Of a DNA stretch of 64,000 nucleotides, positions 22,945 to 32,939 are shown piece by piece. The stretch comes from Nymphaea colorata (taxonomy: Eukaryota > Streptophyta > Magnoliopsida > Nymphaeales > Nymphaeaceae). The translations under genes were made by a program, and so were the position numbers. The DNA is taken from assembly GCF_008831285.2 (NCBI RefSeq), contig NC_045144.1, positions 22,957,716 to 23,021,715 of the forward strand, in the 5' to 3' direction. The notes beneath the pieces are model-generated. The model worked only from the letters and a program-made list of their open reading frames with translations, did no database searches and was not told where the DNA came from. Within the stretch, counting starts at the first letter, position 1; each line of letters begins with the position of its first letter.

Positions 22945-23991
22945 TTGTCACACCCGCTCAAGCCTAACCATTCCCTCATATCATATTCCATTGATCTATC
23001 CCCTGTTCTGCTTGAACACATGTATGTTGGATTCTCTGGTGGCATTCAAAAGCTAGAAAGAAAGCACTACATCTTGGCATGGAGCTTTGCGATGGACGGA
23101 AACACACCAGAATTGGACCTCTCACGCCTTCCTTCTATTCCTCGGGATCGTACTCCACTATGGAAGTCTTTTAAGCTGTTCCTTTTCATGTCTGCAGCAT
23201 TAGTGGCCCTCTTATTTCTCATCTTCACGGTTGGCATATCTTATTTGACCAAGAGGAAGAGGAAGCTCACGTCTGAGAAGATAGAAGGATGGGAGATGGA
23301 CTACCCACATAGGCTCCCCTACAAGAAAATCTACAGGGCAACTAAAGGTTTCAAGGAAGAGTTGGGGAAAGGAGGCTTTGGCTGTGTCTACAAAGGTGTG
23401 CTGCCCAGAAGCGGAATCGAGGTTGCAGTGAAGAAAGTCTCACATTGTTCAAAGCAGGGGATGAGGGAATTTGTGGCAGAAGTGTCAAGCTTGGGGAGGA
23501 TGAGGCACAGAAACTTGGTCCAATTGCATGGTTGGTGTAGACAAGGCGAAGATCTACTCCTGGTTTATGAGTTCATGCAGAACGGGAGTCTAGACAGTCA
23601 TCTTTTTGCGACGAAAGGGAGCAGGCTGAGTTGGGAACAGAGGTTCAAGATTCTAAAGGGAATTGCTTTCGGCTTGCTGTACCTTCACGAAGAGTGGGAG
23701 CAAGTGGTCGTGCATAGAGATGTTAAAGCAAGTAACGTTTTGTTGGATGGTGATCTAAACGGTAGGTTGGGTGATTTTGGGCTTGCCAGACTCTATGACC
23801 TGTTAGGAACAATACACAATAAACTCTCCTCTCGTACTCTCAAGAGGGGGTTAGAAGCAACAAGGAAGAAGACAACGATTTACGTGGTTCGGAGCAATAA
23901 TCTCCTACGTCCACGGTCGCACAGATCTCTTGTATTCTCTCTCTCAGATGAACACACAGACAGACACACACCAGCAGCGGCCATCCTCTAA
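22945..23991 (+). CDS. Open fragment: lectin C-end, membrane segment and N-lobe kinase, LTR-derived tail
   Basis: This 348-codon open stretch is in the same frame as the lectin N-terminus but lies after the TAG. It encodes the last lectin strands, the membrane segment, and the kinase through HRD and DFG. At 23801 it runs into the copia LTR, which adds about 63 unrelated residues and a stop at 23989-23991. Any product would lack the activation-loop end, the APE motif and the C-lobe, so it should be catalytically inactive. Whether translation can start here is unknown. It is listed as part of the pseudogene, not as an independent gene. Confidence 0.5.
   Translation: MSHPLKPNHSLISYSIDLSPVLLEHMYVGFSGGIQKLERKHYILAWSFAMDGNTPELDLSRLPSIPRDRTPLWKSFKLFLFMSAALVALLFLIFTVGISYLTKRKRKLTSEKIEGWEMDYPHRLPYKKIYRATKGFKEELGKGGFGCVYKGVLPRSGIEVAVKKVSHCSKQGMREFVAEVSSLGRMRHRNLVQLHGWCRQGEDLLLVYEFMQNGSLDSHLFATKGSRLSWEQRFKILKGIAFGLLYLHEEWEQVVVHRDVKASNVLLDGDLNGRLGDFGLARLYDLLGTIHNKLSSRTLKRGLEATRKKTTIYVVRSNNLLRPRSHRSLVFSLSDEHTDRHTPAAAIL
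23796..23800 (+). repeat. Left target-site duplication TGACC
   Basis: TGACC lies directly before the LTR start TGTTAGG and is identical to 27672-27676. Five base pairs is the size typical for Ty1/copia integration. Confidence 0.95.
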
Positions 23992-24112
23992 ACATAAGGA
24001 TTAGGGCAAACCCGCATTTGTACAAAATGACATATATGCCCTTACATATAGAAAAAGTAATTCAAGTATTGCATATAAGTGTCCAGTATGGATCAAGTTC
24101 CATACACCAACA
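23801..24112 (-). repeat. 3' LTR of the copia element (312 bp)
   Basis: Runs TGTTAGGAAC to ACCAACA on the plus strand. Compared with the other LTR it shows about 16 substitutions over roughly 265 alignable bases. It also keeps about 37 bases (around 24028-24065) that are replaced in the other LTR. LTRs are identical at insertion, so this is roughly 6% divergence since integration. Confidence 0.95.
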
Positions 24113-24122
24113 ATCTCCCACT
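24113..24122 (-). promoter_or_regulatory. Polypurine tract
   Basis: AGTGGGAGAT on the minus strand directly abuts the 3' LTR. This is the usual plus-strand primer position and the typical copia form. Confidence 0.85.
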
Positions 24123-24211
24123 TGGAATTTGATCCATCCAAGTGCTTGTACATCACATACTCAACCTGTGCGACGTCCCCTCATCAATCAACCTTGGAGA
24201 CCAACTGAGGT

Positions 24212-24544
24212 TTAACATAACCTCAGCTTCTCAGCAGTCACTGGCTTTGTCAACATGTTTGCTGGATTCTCTGTTCCATGATTTTTTTCAAGAGATAGTA
24301 TCTTCTCTTCCAACAAATCTCTAATGAAATGATACTCCAATTCAATATGCTTTGTTCTAGCATGGAAGACTGGATTCTTGGCTAAATGAATTGCACTTTG
24401 ACTGTCACAAGAGAGAACACTCTTATCTTCCTTTACATGCAATTCTTTTAGAATAATCTTTAGCGAAATAAGCATATCATCCACATATAATAGTAAAATG
24501 ATATAACAACTATCAAGGTTCTTAAAATAGCAACAGTGATCCAT
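24212..24544 (-). pseudogene. Copia RT active-site segment fused by deletion to RNase H
   Basis: The open stretch has [10 protein letters not shown] (RT catalytic YVDD) followed within about 15 residues by SVLSCDSQSAIHLAKNP and ARTKHIELEYHFIRD, the RNase H end. In related polyproteins several hundred bases of RT thumb and RNase H start lie between these. An internal deletion therefore joins them. The C-terminal ENPANMLTKP motif is present. Confidence 0.85.
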
Positions 24545-25188
24545 ATCACACTTCTTGAAGGCATTCTCCCCATGAAGTTATCAAACTTTTTGTACCGCTG
24601 TCTCGGTGCCTGCTTTAAACCATAGAGACTCTTCTCTAACTTGCATACAAGATTTTTCTTTCCTCGTACCTGGAAACCTTCAGGTTGTACCATATAAATA
24701 TCTTCCTCCAAATCCCCATGAAGGAATGCAGTCTTTACATCTAGTTGCTCCAAATATAAATTTTCACCTGCAACTAAACTTAATACCAATCTTATAGTAG
24801 TTTGTTTTACAACATGAGAAAAAATTTCTGTATAATCTATACCTTCTTTCTGTTGAAAACCTTTTACTACTAACCTTGCTTTATACATTTTTCTTTCATC
24901 TGCTTCTTCTTTAATCCTGTATACCCATTTGTTTTGCAATGCCTTCTTTCCACAAGGAAGCTCAGTTAGTTTCCATGTTCTGTTAGCATGTAGAGAGTCT
25001 ATCTCTTCTTTCATGGCTAACTCCCACTTGACTGAATCTGTAACCTGCATTGCTTCATCAAAACACTCGGGTTCTCCGGCATCAGTTAACAATAGGTAAT
25101 GTAAATAAGGAGAATACCTTCGATTTGGTTTCGGCCTTCTACTTGATCTCCTCAATGGAGGTTGGGATGTGCTTGGTTCTTGTTCCAT
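24460..25188 (-). pseudogene. Copia reverse transcriptase N-terminal part
   Basis: A 242-codon stretch contains the copia RT core: [47 protein letters not shown] and [11 protein letters not shown]. After KKFDNFM the frame is lost. The catalytic YVDD continues in another frame (24212-24544), so there is a frameshift near 24560. The first 60 or so residues are the Ser/Pro/Arg-rich linker ([17 protein letters not shown]). Confidence 0.9.
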
Positions 25189-25460
25189 CTGACTGTTTCC
25201 ATCTTGAGTCTTAATTGCAACATCATCTTCAGAGACATCTTGAAGTTATACAATGTCTTCACTTGATTCTTCTCAGACATAAGACTATCCCTGTCTTTGT
25301 ACAGAGCCATTTCATTGAACACTACATCATTATGTCTAATGATTTTCTTCGCTTTATCATCCCAAAAATGATACCCAAACTTATCATTTCCATAACCAAT
25401 GAAATAACATTTCCTGGACTTAGGATCTAATTTATCCCTTCTATCCGAGTCTATATGTAT

Positions 25461-25982
25461 CTAAGAGACACAACTAAAGACTCTTAAGTGTGTAAGATTT
25501 ACCTCCTTACCGATCCAGGCTTCTTCAGGTATCCCATAGTCCAAAGGAACAGAAGGCCCATGATTTATCAAGTATGCAGCTGTACTGATTACATCCGCCC
25601 AAAATATCTTTGGCAAGCCTGAATGCAGTCTCATGCTTCTTGCTCTTTCACAAAGGGTTCTGTTCATTTTTCCAGCAACCCCATTTTGTCGTGGCTTTTT
25701 AGGGATTGTCCTTTGTGTTCGAATCCCATGATCTACACAAAAATCTTTAAACTCTTTGCTGTCATACTCACCTCCATTATCTGACCGCAGACATTTAATC
25801 TTCTTTCCGGTCTGATTTTCTACTTCTGCTTTCCACCTTTTGAAAACAGTAAACACGTCAGATTTATGTTTGAGAAAGTAAACCCATACCTTCCTTGTGC
25901 AATCATCAATGAATGTGGCATAGTATAGGGATCCTCCAAGGGAACGAACTGGAGCTGGTCCCCAAACATCAGTATGCACCAA
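25461..25982 (-). pseudogene. Copia integrase core
   Basis: The stretch begins in the catalytic core: HTDVWGP (first Asp, residue 5), RSDNGGEY (second Asp, residue 68), then [10 protein letters not shown]. The third acidic residue would fall 36 positions later (residue 104), but the codon at 25671-25673 is GGA (Gly). The DD35E triad is thus broken. The zinc-binding N-terminus lies upstream (about 25990-26130) in shifted frames. The end includes [14 protein letters not shown] and LTHLRVFSC. Confidence 0.9.
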
Positions 25983-26129
25983 CTCTAGCTTTTCCTTCTT
26001 TGGAGGCCGTCCAACTTTGAGAAAGTAACCATTTTCTGTTTCCCGAAAACACAGTCTTCACATAGCCCAATGTCTACAGATTTCAAGTCATGCAACTTGT
26101 TATTTGTTGTCATGATCTTCATTCCCTTC

Positions 26130-26624
26130 TCACTTATATGCCCAAGCCTGCAATTCTACAACAACCACTGTGTCTTTCACATCTGCAGTCATGTACAAAG
26201 TGCCAAGTTTGTGACCTCGTGCTATAACCATAGCACCTTTGGTTATCTTCCAAGATCCACCAACAAAGGTAGTAACATAGCCTTCATCATCTAACTGCCC
26301 GACCGAAATGAGATTCCTCTTCAACCCTGGGACATGTCTGACATCTTTTAACTTCCATACATGTCCATTCTGCATTCTTATGTGAACCTCACCTTTTCTT
26401 ACAATATCCAGAGGTTCATCATCTGCAAGGTATACTCTGCCGATTTTTCCTGCAACATAGTTGTGCATACTTTCATTAGAATACGTTGAATGAAAAGATG
26501 CACCTAAGTCTAAAATCCAAGACTCAATAGAGCTATGTACACTTAAGGCAAGTGCATCAGCTATATCTTCTGTTGCTGCATTTGCTGAATCATCTTCACG
26601 ATTTGGGTTCTTCTTCTTCAACAA
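26130..26624 (-). pseudogene. Copia protease and pre-integrase segment
   Basis: Same frame as gag. The aspartic protease active-site motif reads ILDLGASFH where ILDSGASFH is usual, a Ser-to-Leu change at the residue after the catalytic Asp (near 26505). Further on are LKDVRHVPGLKRNLISVGQL and GTLYMTADV of the pre-integrase region. The frame closes at 26130 before the integrase zinc finger. Confidence 0.88.
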
Positions 26625-26627
26625 CCT

Positions 26628-27359
26628 GCAATCTCTTTTCCGGTGTCCTGGCTTACCACAGTTCCAACAGCCATCACTTCAAGGTTTGGATTGACTCATT
26701 CCCTTAGATTTGGACCTTCCACGCTCTTGGTAGCGTTGATTAGTTCTGCCCCTATTTTGAACATTTTGGGCAGAACCGAGAGGTTCTCCTGCCTCTCTTC
26801 TGCGAATGTCCTCACTAAGTATTAAATCTCGAACACCACTGAACTTTAATTTGCTTGACCCCGATGAACTACTCACGACGGTCACAGTGGCACTCCAACT
26901 CTCCCGTAGAGATGACAGTAAAATTAGGGCTTGAACCTCATCATCAAACTTAATATCCACAGAACATAATTGAGAAGTAATAACATTGAACTCATTTATG
27001 TGATCCGTAACAGAGACACCTTCAGCCATTTTCAAATTAAATAATCGACGCATCAGATATACCTTATTCGAAGCAGAGGGTTTTTCGTACATATCTGTTA
27101 GCGTCTTCCTCAGACTTGCTGTCGTCTTCTCGTTAACAATGTTGAAGGCGACGTTTCTGGCCAGCGTCAACCGGATGACTCCAAGGGCTTGTCTATCTAG
27201 CAACTGCCAATCTGCATCAGCCATTGTTGCGGGTTTCGCTCCCATGAGCGGTTCATGTAGTTTCTTCTGATATAAGTAGTCCTCATTCTGCATCTTCCAG
27301 AATCCGAAGTCTTTACCATCGAACTTCTCGATTCTGACCTTTCCTTCTTCCAGTGCCAT
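26628..27359 (-). pseudogene. Copia gag with CCHC zinc knuckle, one in-frame stop
   Basis: ATG at 27357-27359, just inside the primer-binding site. The 226-codon gag (starting MALEEGKVRIEKFDG) has the usual FxGxxFGFWK and LxxLYEKPSASNKVYL-like features. A TGA at 26679-26681 interrupts it shortly before CWNCGKPGHRKRDC (26628-26669), the CX2CX4HX4C nucleic-acid-binding knuckle. The same frame then continues into the protease ORF, so a single stop separates gag from protease. TGA is one step from CGA. Confidence 0.9.
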
Positions 27360-27382
27360 TGTTCCTACCGTGAATGAACCGA

Positions 27383-27394
27383 GCTCTGATACCA
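27383..27394 (-). promoter_or_regulatory. Primer-binding site for initiator tRNA-Met
   Basis: TGGTATCAGAGC on the minus strand, two bases inside the 5' LTR. It is complementary to the 3' end of plant initiator tRNA-Met, as is usual for plant copia elements. Confidence 0.95.
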
Positions 27395-27396
27395 GT

Positions 27397-27671
27397 TGTT
27401 AGGAACAACACACAATAAACTCACCTCTCGCACTCTCAAGAGGGGGTTAGAAGCAACACGGAAGAAGACAACGATTTACATGGTTTAGAGCAATAATCTC
27501 CTACGTCCACGATCGCACAGATCCCTTGTATTCTCTCTCTCAGATGAACACATAGACAGACACACACCAGCGGTGTCCATCCTCTAAACATAAGGATTAG
27601 GGCAAACCCGCAGTTGGATCCGCGGTATTGCATATGAGTGTCCAGTATGGATCAAGTTCCAAACACCAACA
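27397..27671 (-). repeat. 5' LTR of the copia element (275 bp)
   Basis: TGTTAGGAAC at 27397 to CCAACA at 27671 on the plus strand. It is shorter than the partner LTR because about 50 bases are replaced by a short unrelated patch (GTTGGATCCGCG, near 27613-27625). The loss lies within what would be U3 or R of the reading strand and could weaken its promoter. Confidence 0.95.
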
Positions 27672-27676
27672 TGACC
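27672..27676 (+). repeat. Right target-site duplication TGACC
   Basis: Identical to 23796-23800. The kinase frame resumes directly after it (CAT, codon 508 of the uninterrupted reading). Confidence 0.95.
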
Positions 27677-28254
27677 ATGGTACCAATCCCAAGACTACCC
27701 ACGTCGTTGGTAGTCTAGGTTACATGACACCGGAGCTCTCTCGCACCAGCAAATCCACGACAAGCTCCGATGTGTACTCATATGGTGCCTTGCTCCTAGA
27801 GGTGGCCTGTGGAAGGAGGCCAATTGAGCCCGAAAGGCCCTCTGACGAGATGATTCTGGTGGAGTTGGTCCACTCTATGTGGAAAGGTGGACGAATACTG
27901 GATGCCATGGATAAAAGGCTCGGAACGAGCTTTGTCGTCGAGGAAGCAGAGCTTGTGCTGAAGCTTGGCCTGCTCTGTTCACAGAGTGCACCTGAATCAA
28001 GGCCAAACATGTGGCAGTTGACTCAGTTTCTTAATGGGGATGTGCTGCTACAAGATCTAGAACACCAGAATCTAGGTATCCATGATCAAGGCATGAACCA
28101 ACTCCTTCTGCAGTATCCATCTTTGGATCAGGGATCGTCAACTTCAGCATGCTCAGTCTCATCCGAGAAGGCATTGTCAACCTCAGGAAACTCGGACCCA
28201 TACAGGAAGGTATCATCTGCTCCGGGAAGGGTAACTCTGGCTTGTGACGTATGA

Positions 28255-28780
28255 AGACAATTCTCAACACGTCATTTCCGAGGCATCCGAAAACTCATAT
28301 AGGATCAGTGAATTGACAAGACCTATGACGTTATTTTCTGAAAGCTGGGTCCCGCAGGCCACCTACCTCAAGCAAAATGTTTGCATTATTTAATACTTGT
28401 GAAATTATATTCTTATGAATATACATTAGTTCCTCATTGACCATTATCTTCACTACTCATAGGTTGTGGTAGCCATGGCACAGAAAATTCTCCCTTCCTA
28501 CGCCAGATTTAGACATAGCATGCATTTTGTTTCTTACTCTTTAAGCGACATGATTATCATCAACTATAACACAGTGTCCCGTTGTTGCCTTTCTTTCATT
28601 GCCCTAGGCCCAGTAGTTTAGTTTTTGCAAATTAGGGTAGCTTACCCTTTTCTGACAGCATTTTTGATATTAGGTTAGGTGATATCAATAAACTAAACCA
28701 TCAAACAAGCCTTTTCTATTGCACAACTTCTGATTTGGATTTAGTAACTTCACTAGAATCTTAATTGCGATAAGCATCAA
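28255..28780. other. 3' flank of the lectin kinase
   Basis: AT-rich DNA after the TGA at 28252-28254. Several AATA-type stretches could serve as polyadenylation signals, but none can be chosen by eye. No further gene is seen. Confidence 0.4.
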
Positions 28781-28808
28781 TTATATATATATATATATAT
28801 ATATATAT
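28781..28808. repeat. (TA)n microsatellite
   Basis: Alternating TA run of about 26 bases. Confidence 0.9.
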
Positions 28809-29300
28809 CTTCGGGCTTATATAACAAAATACCTACAGTGTACTTTTGCATGAGATAGGTGAATAGCTTTTCTACAATGAATAATTTATAAAATCAAAGA
28901 GTACTATTATAATTACCTTAGCCAGATTTTCAAAAGAAGTACACTTATGCGCTCAACAATTGATCAAATAACAAGAATGCTCCTTATCTTTTGAACTTCA
29001 TAAAAAGGCCATTAGCTTGTGCTTCAAACCCCCATACAGCAATTTCTCCAATTAAAAGTATTAAAATAATAATATACGAAATGTCCTTTCTTTGACTAAT
29101 TAGAAAAAACATAAGATAAAAAAGAAAACAGCCTTTACTAAACGATGAGGATAGACAACAACCCTCACCGTTCGAAAGGGCAATAGCCATGGCAAAGTCT
29201 TGACACCTCTGCTAAGAGAGTCAATGACATACCCTCGCTGTGCTGCCAGGGGTAACCATCACCTTTTGTTGGGCATCAAAGGGCTGACAAACCCTTGCCA
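28809..29300. other. Unassigned spacer
   Basis: AT-rich then mixed sequence. No gene or element is recognised before the MITE target duplication at 29301. Confidence 0.4.
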
Positions 29301-29308
29301 CTAGAAAG

Positions 29309-29491
29309 CAAGGGCGGAGGCAGGGGGCGGGTAGAGCCATGCCTCCCTACACCACCCCTTTAGATTTTTAAAATTTCAAAAAATTATATGTAAATTTTAG
29401 TTTAACTTATATAAAAAATATGAAAAAATAATTGTGCTGTACTTATTAAAATTTTAGCCCCTGCAACAAAAAATTTCTGGTTCCACCCCTG
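29309..29491. mobile_element. hAT-type MITE (GGGGCGGAGCCAG family), copy 2
   Basis: A 183-bp element with left end CAAGGGCGGAGGCAG and right end whose reverse complement is CAGGGGTGGAACCAG. Flanks are CTAGAAAG (29301-29308) and CTAGCAAG (29492-29499), an 8-bp duplication with one mismatch. It has an AT-rich core like copy 1 at 6430-6625. Confidence 0.85.
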
Positions 29492-29499
29492 CTAGCAAG

Positions 29500-30970
29500 G
29501 GCAGTGAGGGTCGATTGTGACCTAACAGTCCAGCAAGGGCAGGAAGGCAACTCCAGCTCCCTGGACAGCGAAGGATCGTCGAGCCTAGTGGGTGGAGAGG
29601 GAAGGTATGTTAAGAAATTTTAGGGGTGTTGCCTTCACTCCTCATGTCAGGATCTAAAGCAGTTGAAAGAGAGACGTTGAAAATTCTTTTGGAAAGCTGA
29701 CCTTCTTAGGAAGTATTACTCGTGTCTCATTCTCTCTTCCTACCCTTGTCAGAACAGATCTTCTTTTTATGTTCATATAGCCTCAACATATAATATCGAT
29801 GTATCCCAATGAGGAAAAGGGAAAAAAGTGATGGATGAGAGATAAAGAGCAGGTGCCGATAAAATGTTAATGCATAACAAAATTTGGGGACAAGAAGTCC
29901 CCTAGATACAAGAACAAACCACAAAAAGAAAATTGAATAAAAAAAATATACAAGTCAGCAGCGGTCCATAAAAACTAATTTTGGTGAGGTGAGGAATGAG
30001 AGAGAACATACTGAGGTTGGAAGAGTCTAGCTAGTTGGGAGAGAGTGAGTTGAATTTATTTGAACAAAAACGAATTTTGGTTCACATCATATTAAGTACA
30101 TAAAAGGATTCAATTACTCATAAATATGAGCCAAAATTTGTGTGGGCTTCTCTAGTATTGAATTATTGCGCTTCTTCAATTTAATAATGCATAAATCTGA
30201 ACCATGTAGAAAAAATCATTTTGATATCCTCATTGAGATATTTTGGATAGATGTTGTTCAGCATGTATAAATACACTTATTTAGGGACTGAATTCAAATG
30301 AGAAAAGTGGGGAACTGATTTTTTTTCCATTTTTCTGGATAGGCATTCTCTTGAATGAACTGCCTCATGTTTCCTCATCCTTCTTTTGTTGCCATCATGC
30401 AGTCGATATTTTTGCTTACTTTTCACAAAACATCTGCTTCAGGTTGGAGGAAGATACCTTATAAACTTACCTTTGCCCCCGTGTCTAAGGGTTCAGGGCA
30501 TGCTTTGAGGACCTAAGTGGCAGCCGTGCCATCATTTTTCAGTAAAGTTGTTTTTCATCTGAAAATTTTTGGGAAAAATCACAATATTTTCCTGATATTT
30601 TTACTTGTTTCTCATAAACATGGCCAGATTAGTGAAAATCTTGCTATATCTGTGACAGTGGTGGAAACAATATTGATATATTTATAGTAATCCTATATAT
30701 TATCAATACAAATAAGTTAAGAAAGAATTCCGGAAGAGTTTGCCAAAATTTTATTTGCAACAGCAAGATCTCATTTAACAATTGAAATGTAGCTGTGAGA
30801 CTTGGCCTTGGAGGTGACTAGAGAAAGAACCTGTAAGTAAATGGAAGCTTAGAAACACAGAACAAGAACTAATGTCCGTTAATTGATTTACATATTTGAT
30901 ATATGGCCATGCATAATTGATTTACAGAAGATGGGTCGAACCCACTTGTCTTTTTGGTGTCCTTTATCAA
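29500..30970. other. Unassigned intergenic DNA
   Basis: A GC-richer patch at 29500-29615 is followed by AT-rich sequence. No gene, RNA or element is recognised. Confidence 0.4.
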
Positions 30971-30974
30971 AAGC

Positions 30975-31275
30975 AAGACCTAAATTAAGCGTAGGTCCAC
31001 TTTATTTGCAAAAGTTAATTAAATAACAAAAACACATTTATCACAAATCAACAAAGGTCATAATCTAATTGAACCGACAGCACCAAAATTAAGAAATATG
31101 GATCTAAAATGAAGCATTCTTTTTTTTTTGTCTATGTTTATGATTTGTTCTTAAACATGTTTGCATCTTTTCCAAAAAAACAAATTATGAAAGAAATAGT
31201 CGGCATGAGTGCGTAAAAGTTAATGTACGACATGCATACTGTTCATAGACCACTCCTTTTAGACAAAAGCGTACA
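30975..31275 (+). repeat. Block A of a duplicated region, copy 1
   Basis: Matches 53636-53925 in direct orientation through long near-identical runs, for example AACCGACAGCACCAAAATTA and AGAAATATGGATCTAAAATG, then GGCATGAGTGCGTAAA and AGACCACT. Non-coding. Confidence 0.85.
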
Positions 31276-31589
31276 CTTATACATGACTTTTAAACTTTTA
31301 AAGGTCTACTTAAATATTTTTCATTGCATTAAACAAATACGAACTTTGAGTGTATTTATAATGAAACAAAATGGCCGTTTACCTAGTTATTCTATTGTTT
31401 ACCTTGTTAACACATGGGGAATTCACGGGGTGAATTTGTTTGTTCTGACATGTGGTAGGCTTGGTTATGGGCTTTTGACTCTTGGCTTTTAAGATTCCAT
31501 GTTCCATTTTGGCTTCGATGGAGAAAGACTGTGCAACTGTGCTCCTTTTCTAGTGGAGGGATTCAGAAGATCCTAGACGTAAGACATTA

Positions 31590-32195
31590 TGCAATGAAAT
31601 GCATGGACAGATCTATGTGGCGCCCTCTTTTCCCTCTATGAGAAAGGTGGAGTAGACTTTGCTAAACTTTTAAGTGAAGTAAAGTTTTTCTGATTTACTT
31701 GGCCAAGTATCACTAGATTCCGTGGGGTATATTATGCTATCTCTTTGAATGGAGAAGCTGATAAGCTTTTGTGGATTAATGGACAGGAGGCATCCTCACT
31801 GAAACGTAATGACATTTACAATAATATCAGGAGGAAGGACCAGAAAGACCCATTGAGATGTGCATGTTTTAAAAGAAGCTCCCAACTATGGATTGAATCC
31901 ACTGGTTTGGTGTATTACTAGCGATTACCAAGATGCCCAGTTTGAAAGGGATGCAGAAACAGTTGACGAAAGTCCGGTGTTTTGTGGGCCGGAAGTTCAA
32001 TATTAATATTCGTACCAACTCTCCTTGCAAGAAAAGATGAAAGGTGTTGGAAGCAGAAGTTTTGCATGCTTTTGTTCAAGAATTGTTGGTCTATGTGTCT
32101 TAACAGTCTACAACTTGTGGAAAGAAAGAAATGCGGGCTTACATGATAATGACTGTAAAAAGGAGGCAGTAGCAATGGATCGAGTTAACTTCGAT
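31590..32195 (+). pseudogene. LINE-like reverse transcriptase C-terminal remnant
   Basis: Plus-strand fragments in shifting frames resemble the C-terminal domain of plant LINE reverse transcriptases: DKLLWINGQEASSLKRNDIY (about 31750-31815) and, further on, SRIVGLCVLTVYNLWKERNA near 32073-32135. The W-x-ERN-type ending is common in these proteins. Stops and frameshifts interrupt it, and no endonuclease domain is visible. The last 230 bases (31968-32195) recur at 55142-55330. Confidence 0.5.
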
Positions 32196-32300
32196 TCGAC
32201 TTCAACTTGCTTGAAAAAACTCTACCCAACTTGAATAATTTATACATGAGTTGAGTTTGAGTTTAAATTTATGTTTAAAATGTTAAACGAGTCAATTTCA
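31968..32300 (+). repeat. Block B of a duplicated region, copy 1
   Basis: Shares GGAAGTTCAATATTAAT and TTCGTACCAAC, AACTTGTGGAAAGAAAGAAA, and GAGTTTAAATTTAT with 55142-55440, in the same order as the other blocks. Confidence 0.8.
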
Positions 32301-32577
32301 AGTTGTAAGAACCAATCTGGTTTAAACTTGGCTTGCCTCAACTATGTAAAACTGGTTCATCATAGTTGAATTAGTTAAATGAGTTAACGAGTTGACGAGC
32401 TAAAAAAAAAAAGATAGGTTAAGATAAATGAGTTAACTGAGTTGAGCTCATTCTCAACACCATATAGTCGAATCGAGCTCGAGCATGTGCTCTGGTTCCA
32501 ATTGAGCTCAAGCTCGAGTTTTTTGAGATGAGTCAAGATCCAGCTGGCCCCAAGTTGGCTCGTGTACAACCCTGGTG
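32195..32577. repeat. GAGTT/GAGCTCG-rich low-complexity repeat
   Basis: Many copies of GAGTTAA, GAGTTGA and GAGCTCGAG-like words. It ends in GGCTCGTGTACAACCCTG, whose reverse complement looks like a plant transposon terminus. The matching left terminus was not located. Confidence 0.45.
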
Positions 32578-32769
32578 GTGGTGGTGGATTATTGGCTAGA
32601 ATATTTTGGGAGGATTTGGAACAATTTGTGTTGGCAGCTTCTTGGCGGGTGAAATGAAATCTCTCTTTGGCTGAATAGATGCCAGATTCTCCTCATTCTT
32701 GATCTTCCTTTTATCATCATCGGGTAAGGTGGAAGTGGGCCAGAAAACACCTATGCGTTCATGAGGTTC

Positions 32770-32933
32770 CAGTGGAGTGGTATGGGCAATTACGAGCACC
32801 AGCCCCACAAATTTTTGCTATATTTATATATGTACCTTTGATTCTTTAGTTATTTGTAAATATTAAAGCCCCTTAAAGTATGAGAATGATTTAAATAATG
32901 CCCATCAGCTAAAAATTGCTAGTTCCACCACTG
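32770..32933. mobile_element. Possible decayed third copy of the GGGGCGGAGCCAG MITE family
   Basis: The right end GCTAGTTCCACCACTG resembles the ends of the copies at 6625 and 29491. The left end CAGTGGAGTGG is weak, and no target duplication is visible. Confidence 0.3.
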
Positions 32934-32939
32934 TTTTTT

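Larger units (their letters stand above)
23801..27671 (-). mobile_element. Ty1/copia retrotransposon (Tork/Tnt1-like), defective
   Basis: Complete structure on the minus strand: 5' LTR 27671-27397, primer-binding site 27394-27383, gag, protease, integrase, reverse transcriptase, RNase H, polypurine tract 24122-24113, 3' LTR 24112-23801, with perfect 5-bp target duplications. The order protease-integrase-RT is diagnostic of Ty1/copia. The gag and RT sequences resemble the Tork/Tnt1 lineage (lineage is inference). At 3.87 kb it is shorter than the usual 5 kb because the second half of RT and the start of RNase H are missing. It sits antisense inside the lectin kinase coding sequence. Several independent lesions show it cannot move by itself. 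Confidence 0.95.
22279..28254 (+). pseudogene. L-type lectin receptor kinase, broken by a stop codon and a copia insertion
   Basis: Membrane receptor kinase of the plant L-LecRK family, intronless, about 699 codons if the insert (23801-27671) and one target copy are ignored. The start at 22279 gives a signal peptide (1-22). The legume-lectin domain spans about 27-270, with GGHGFAF, NHVFAVEF and a GNHLGIDVN stretch. A membrane segment lies at about 299-322, followed by KRKRK. The kinase begins near 345: GKGGFGCVYKG (363-373), AVKK with Lys385, HRD (479-481), DFG (499-501); after the insert GYMTPEL (522-528) and the C-lobe. Breaks: TAG at codon 200 (22876-22878); Gly153 where family members have the metal-ligand Asp (VEFD); the 3.87-kb minus-strand element inside codon 508. 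Both halves are otherwise open, so decay looks recent. Families of this kind sense extracellular ligands at the plasma membrane. Confidence 0.93.
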
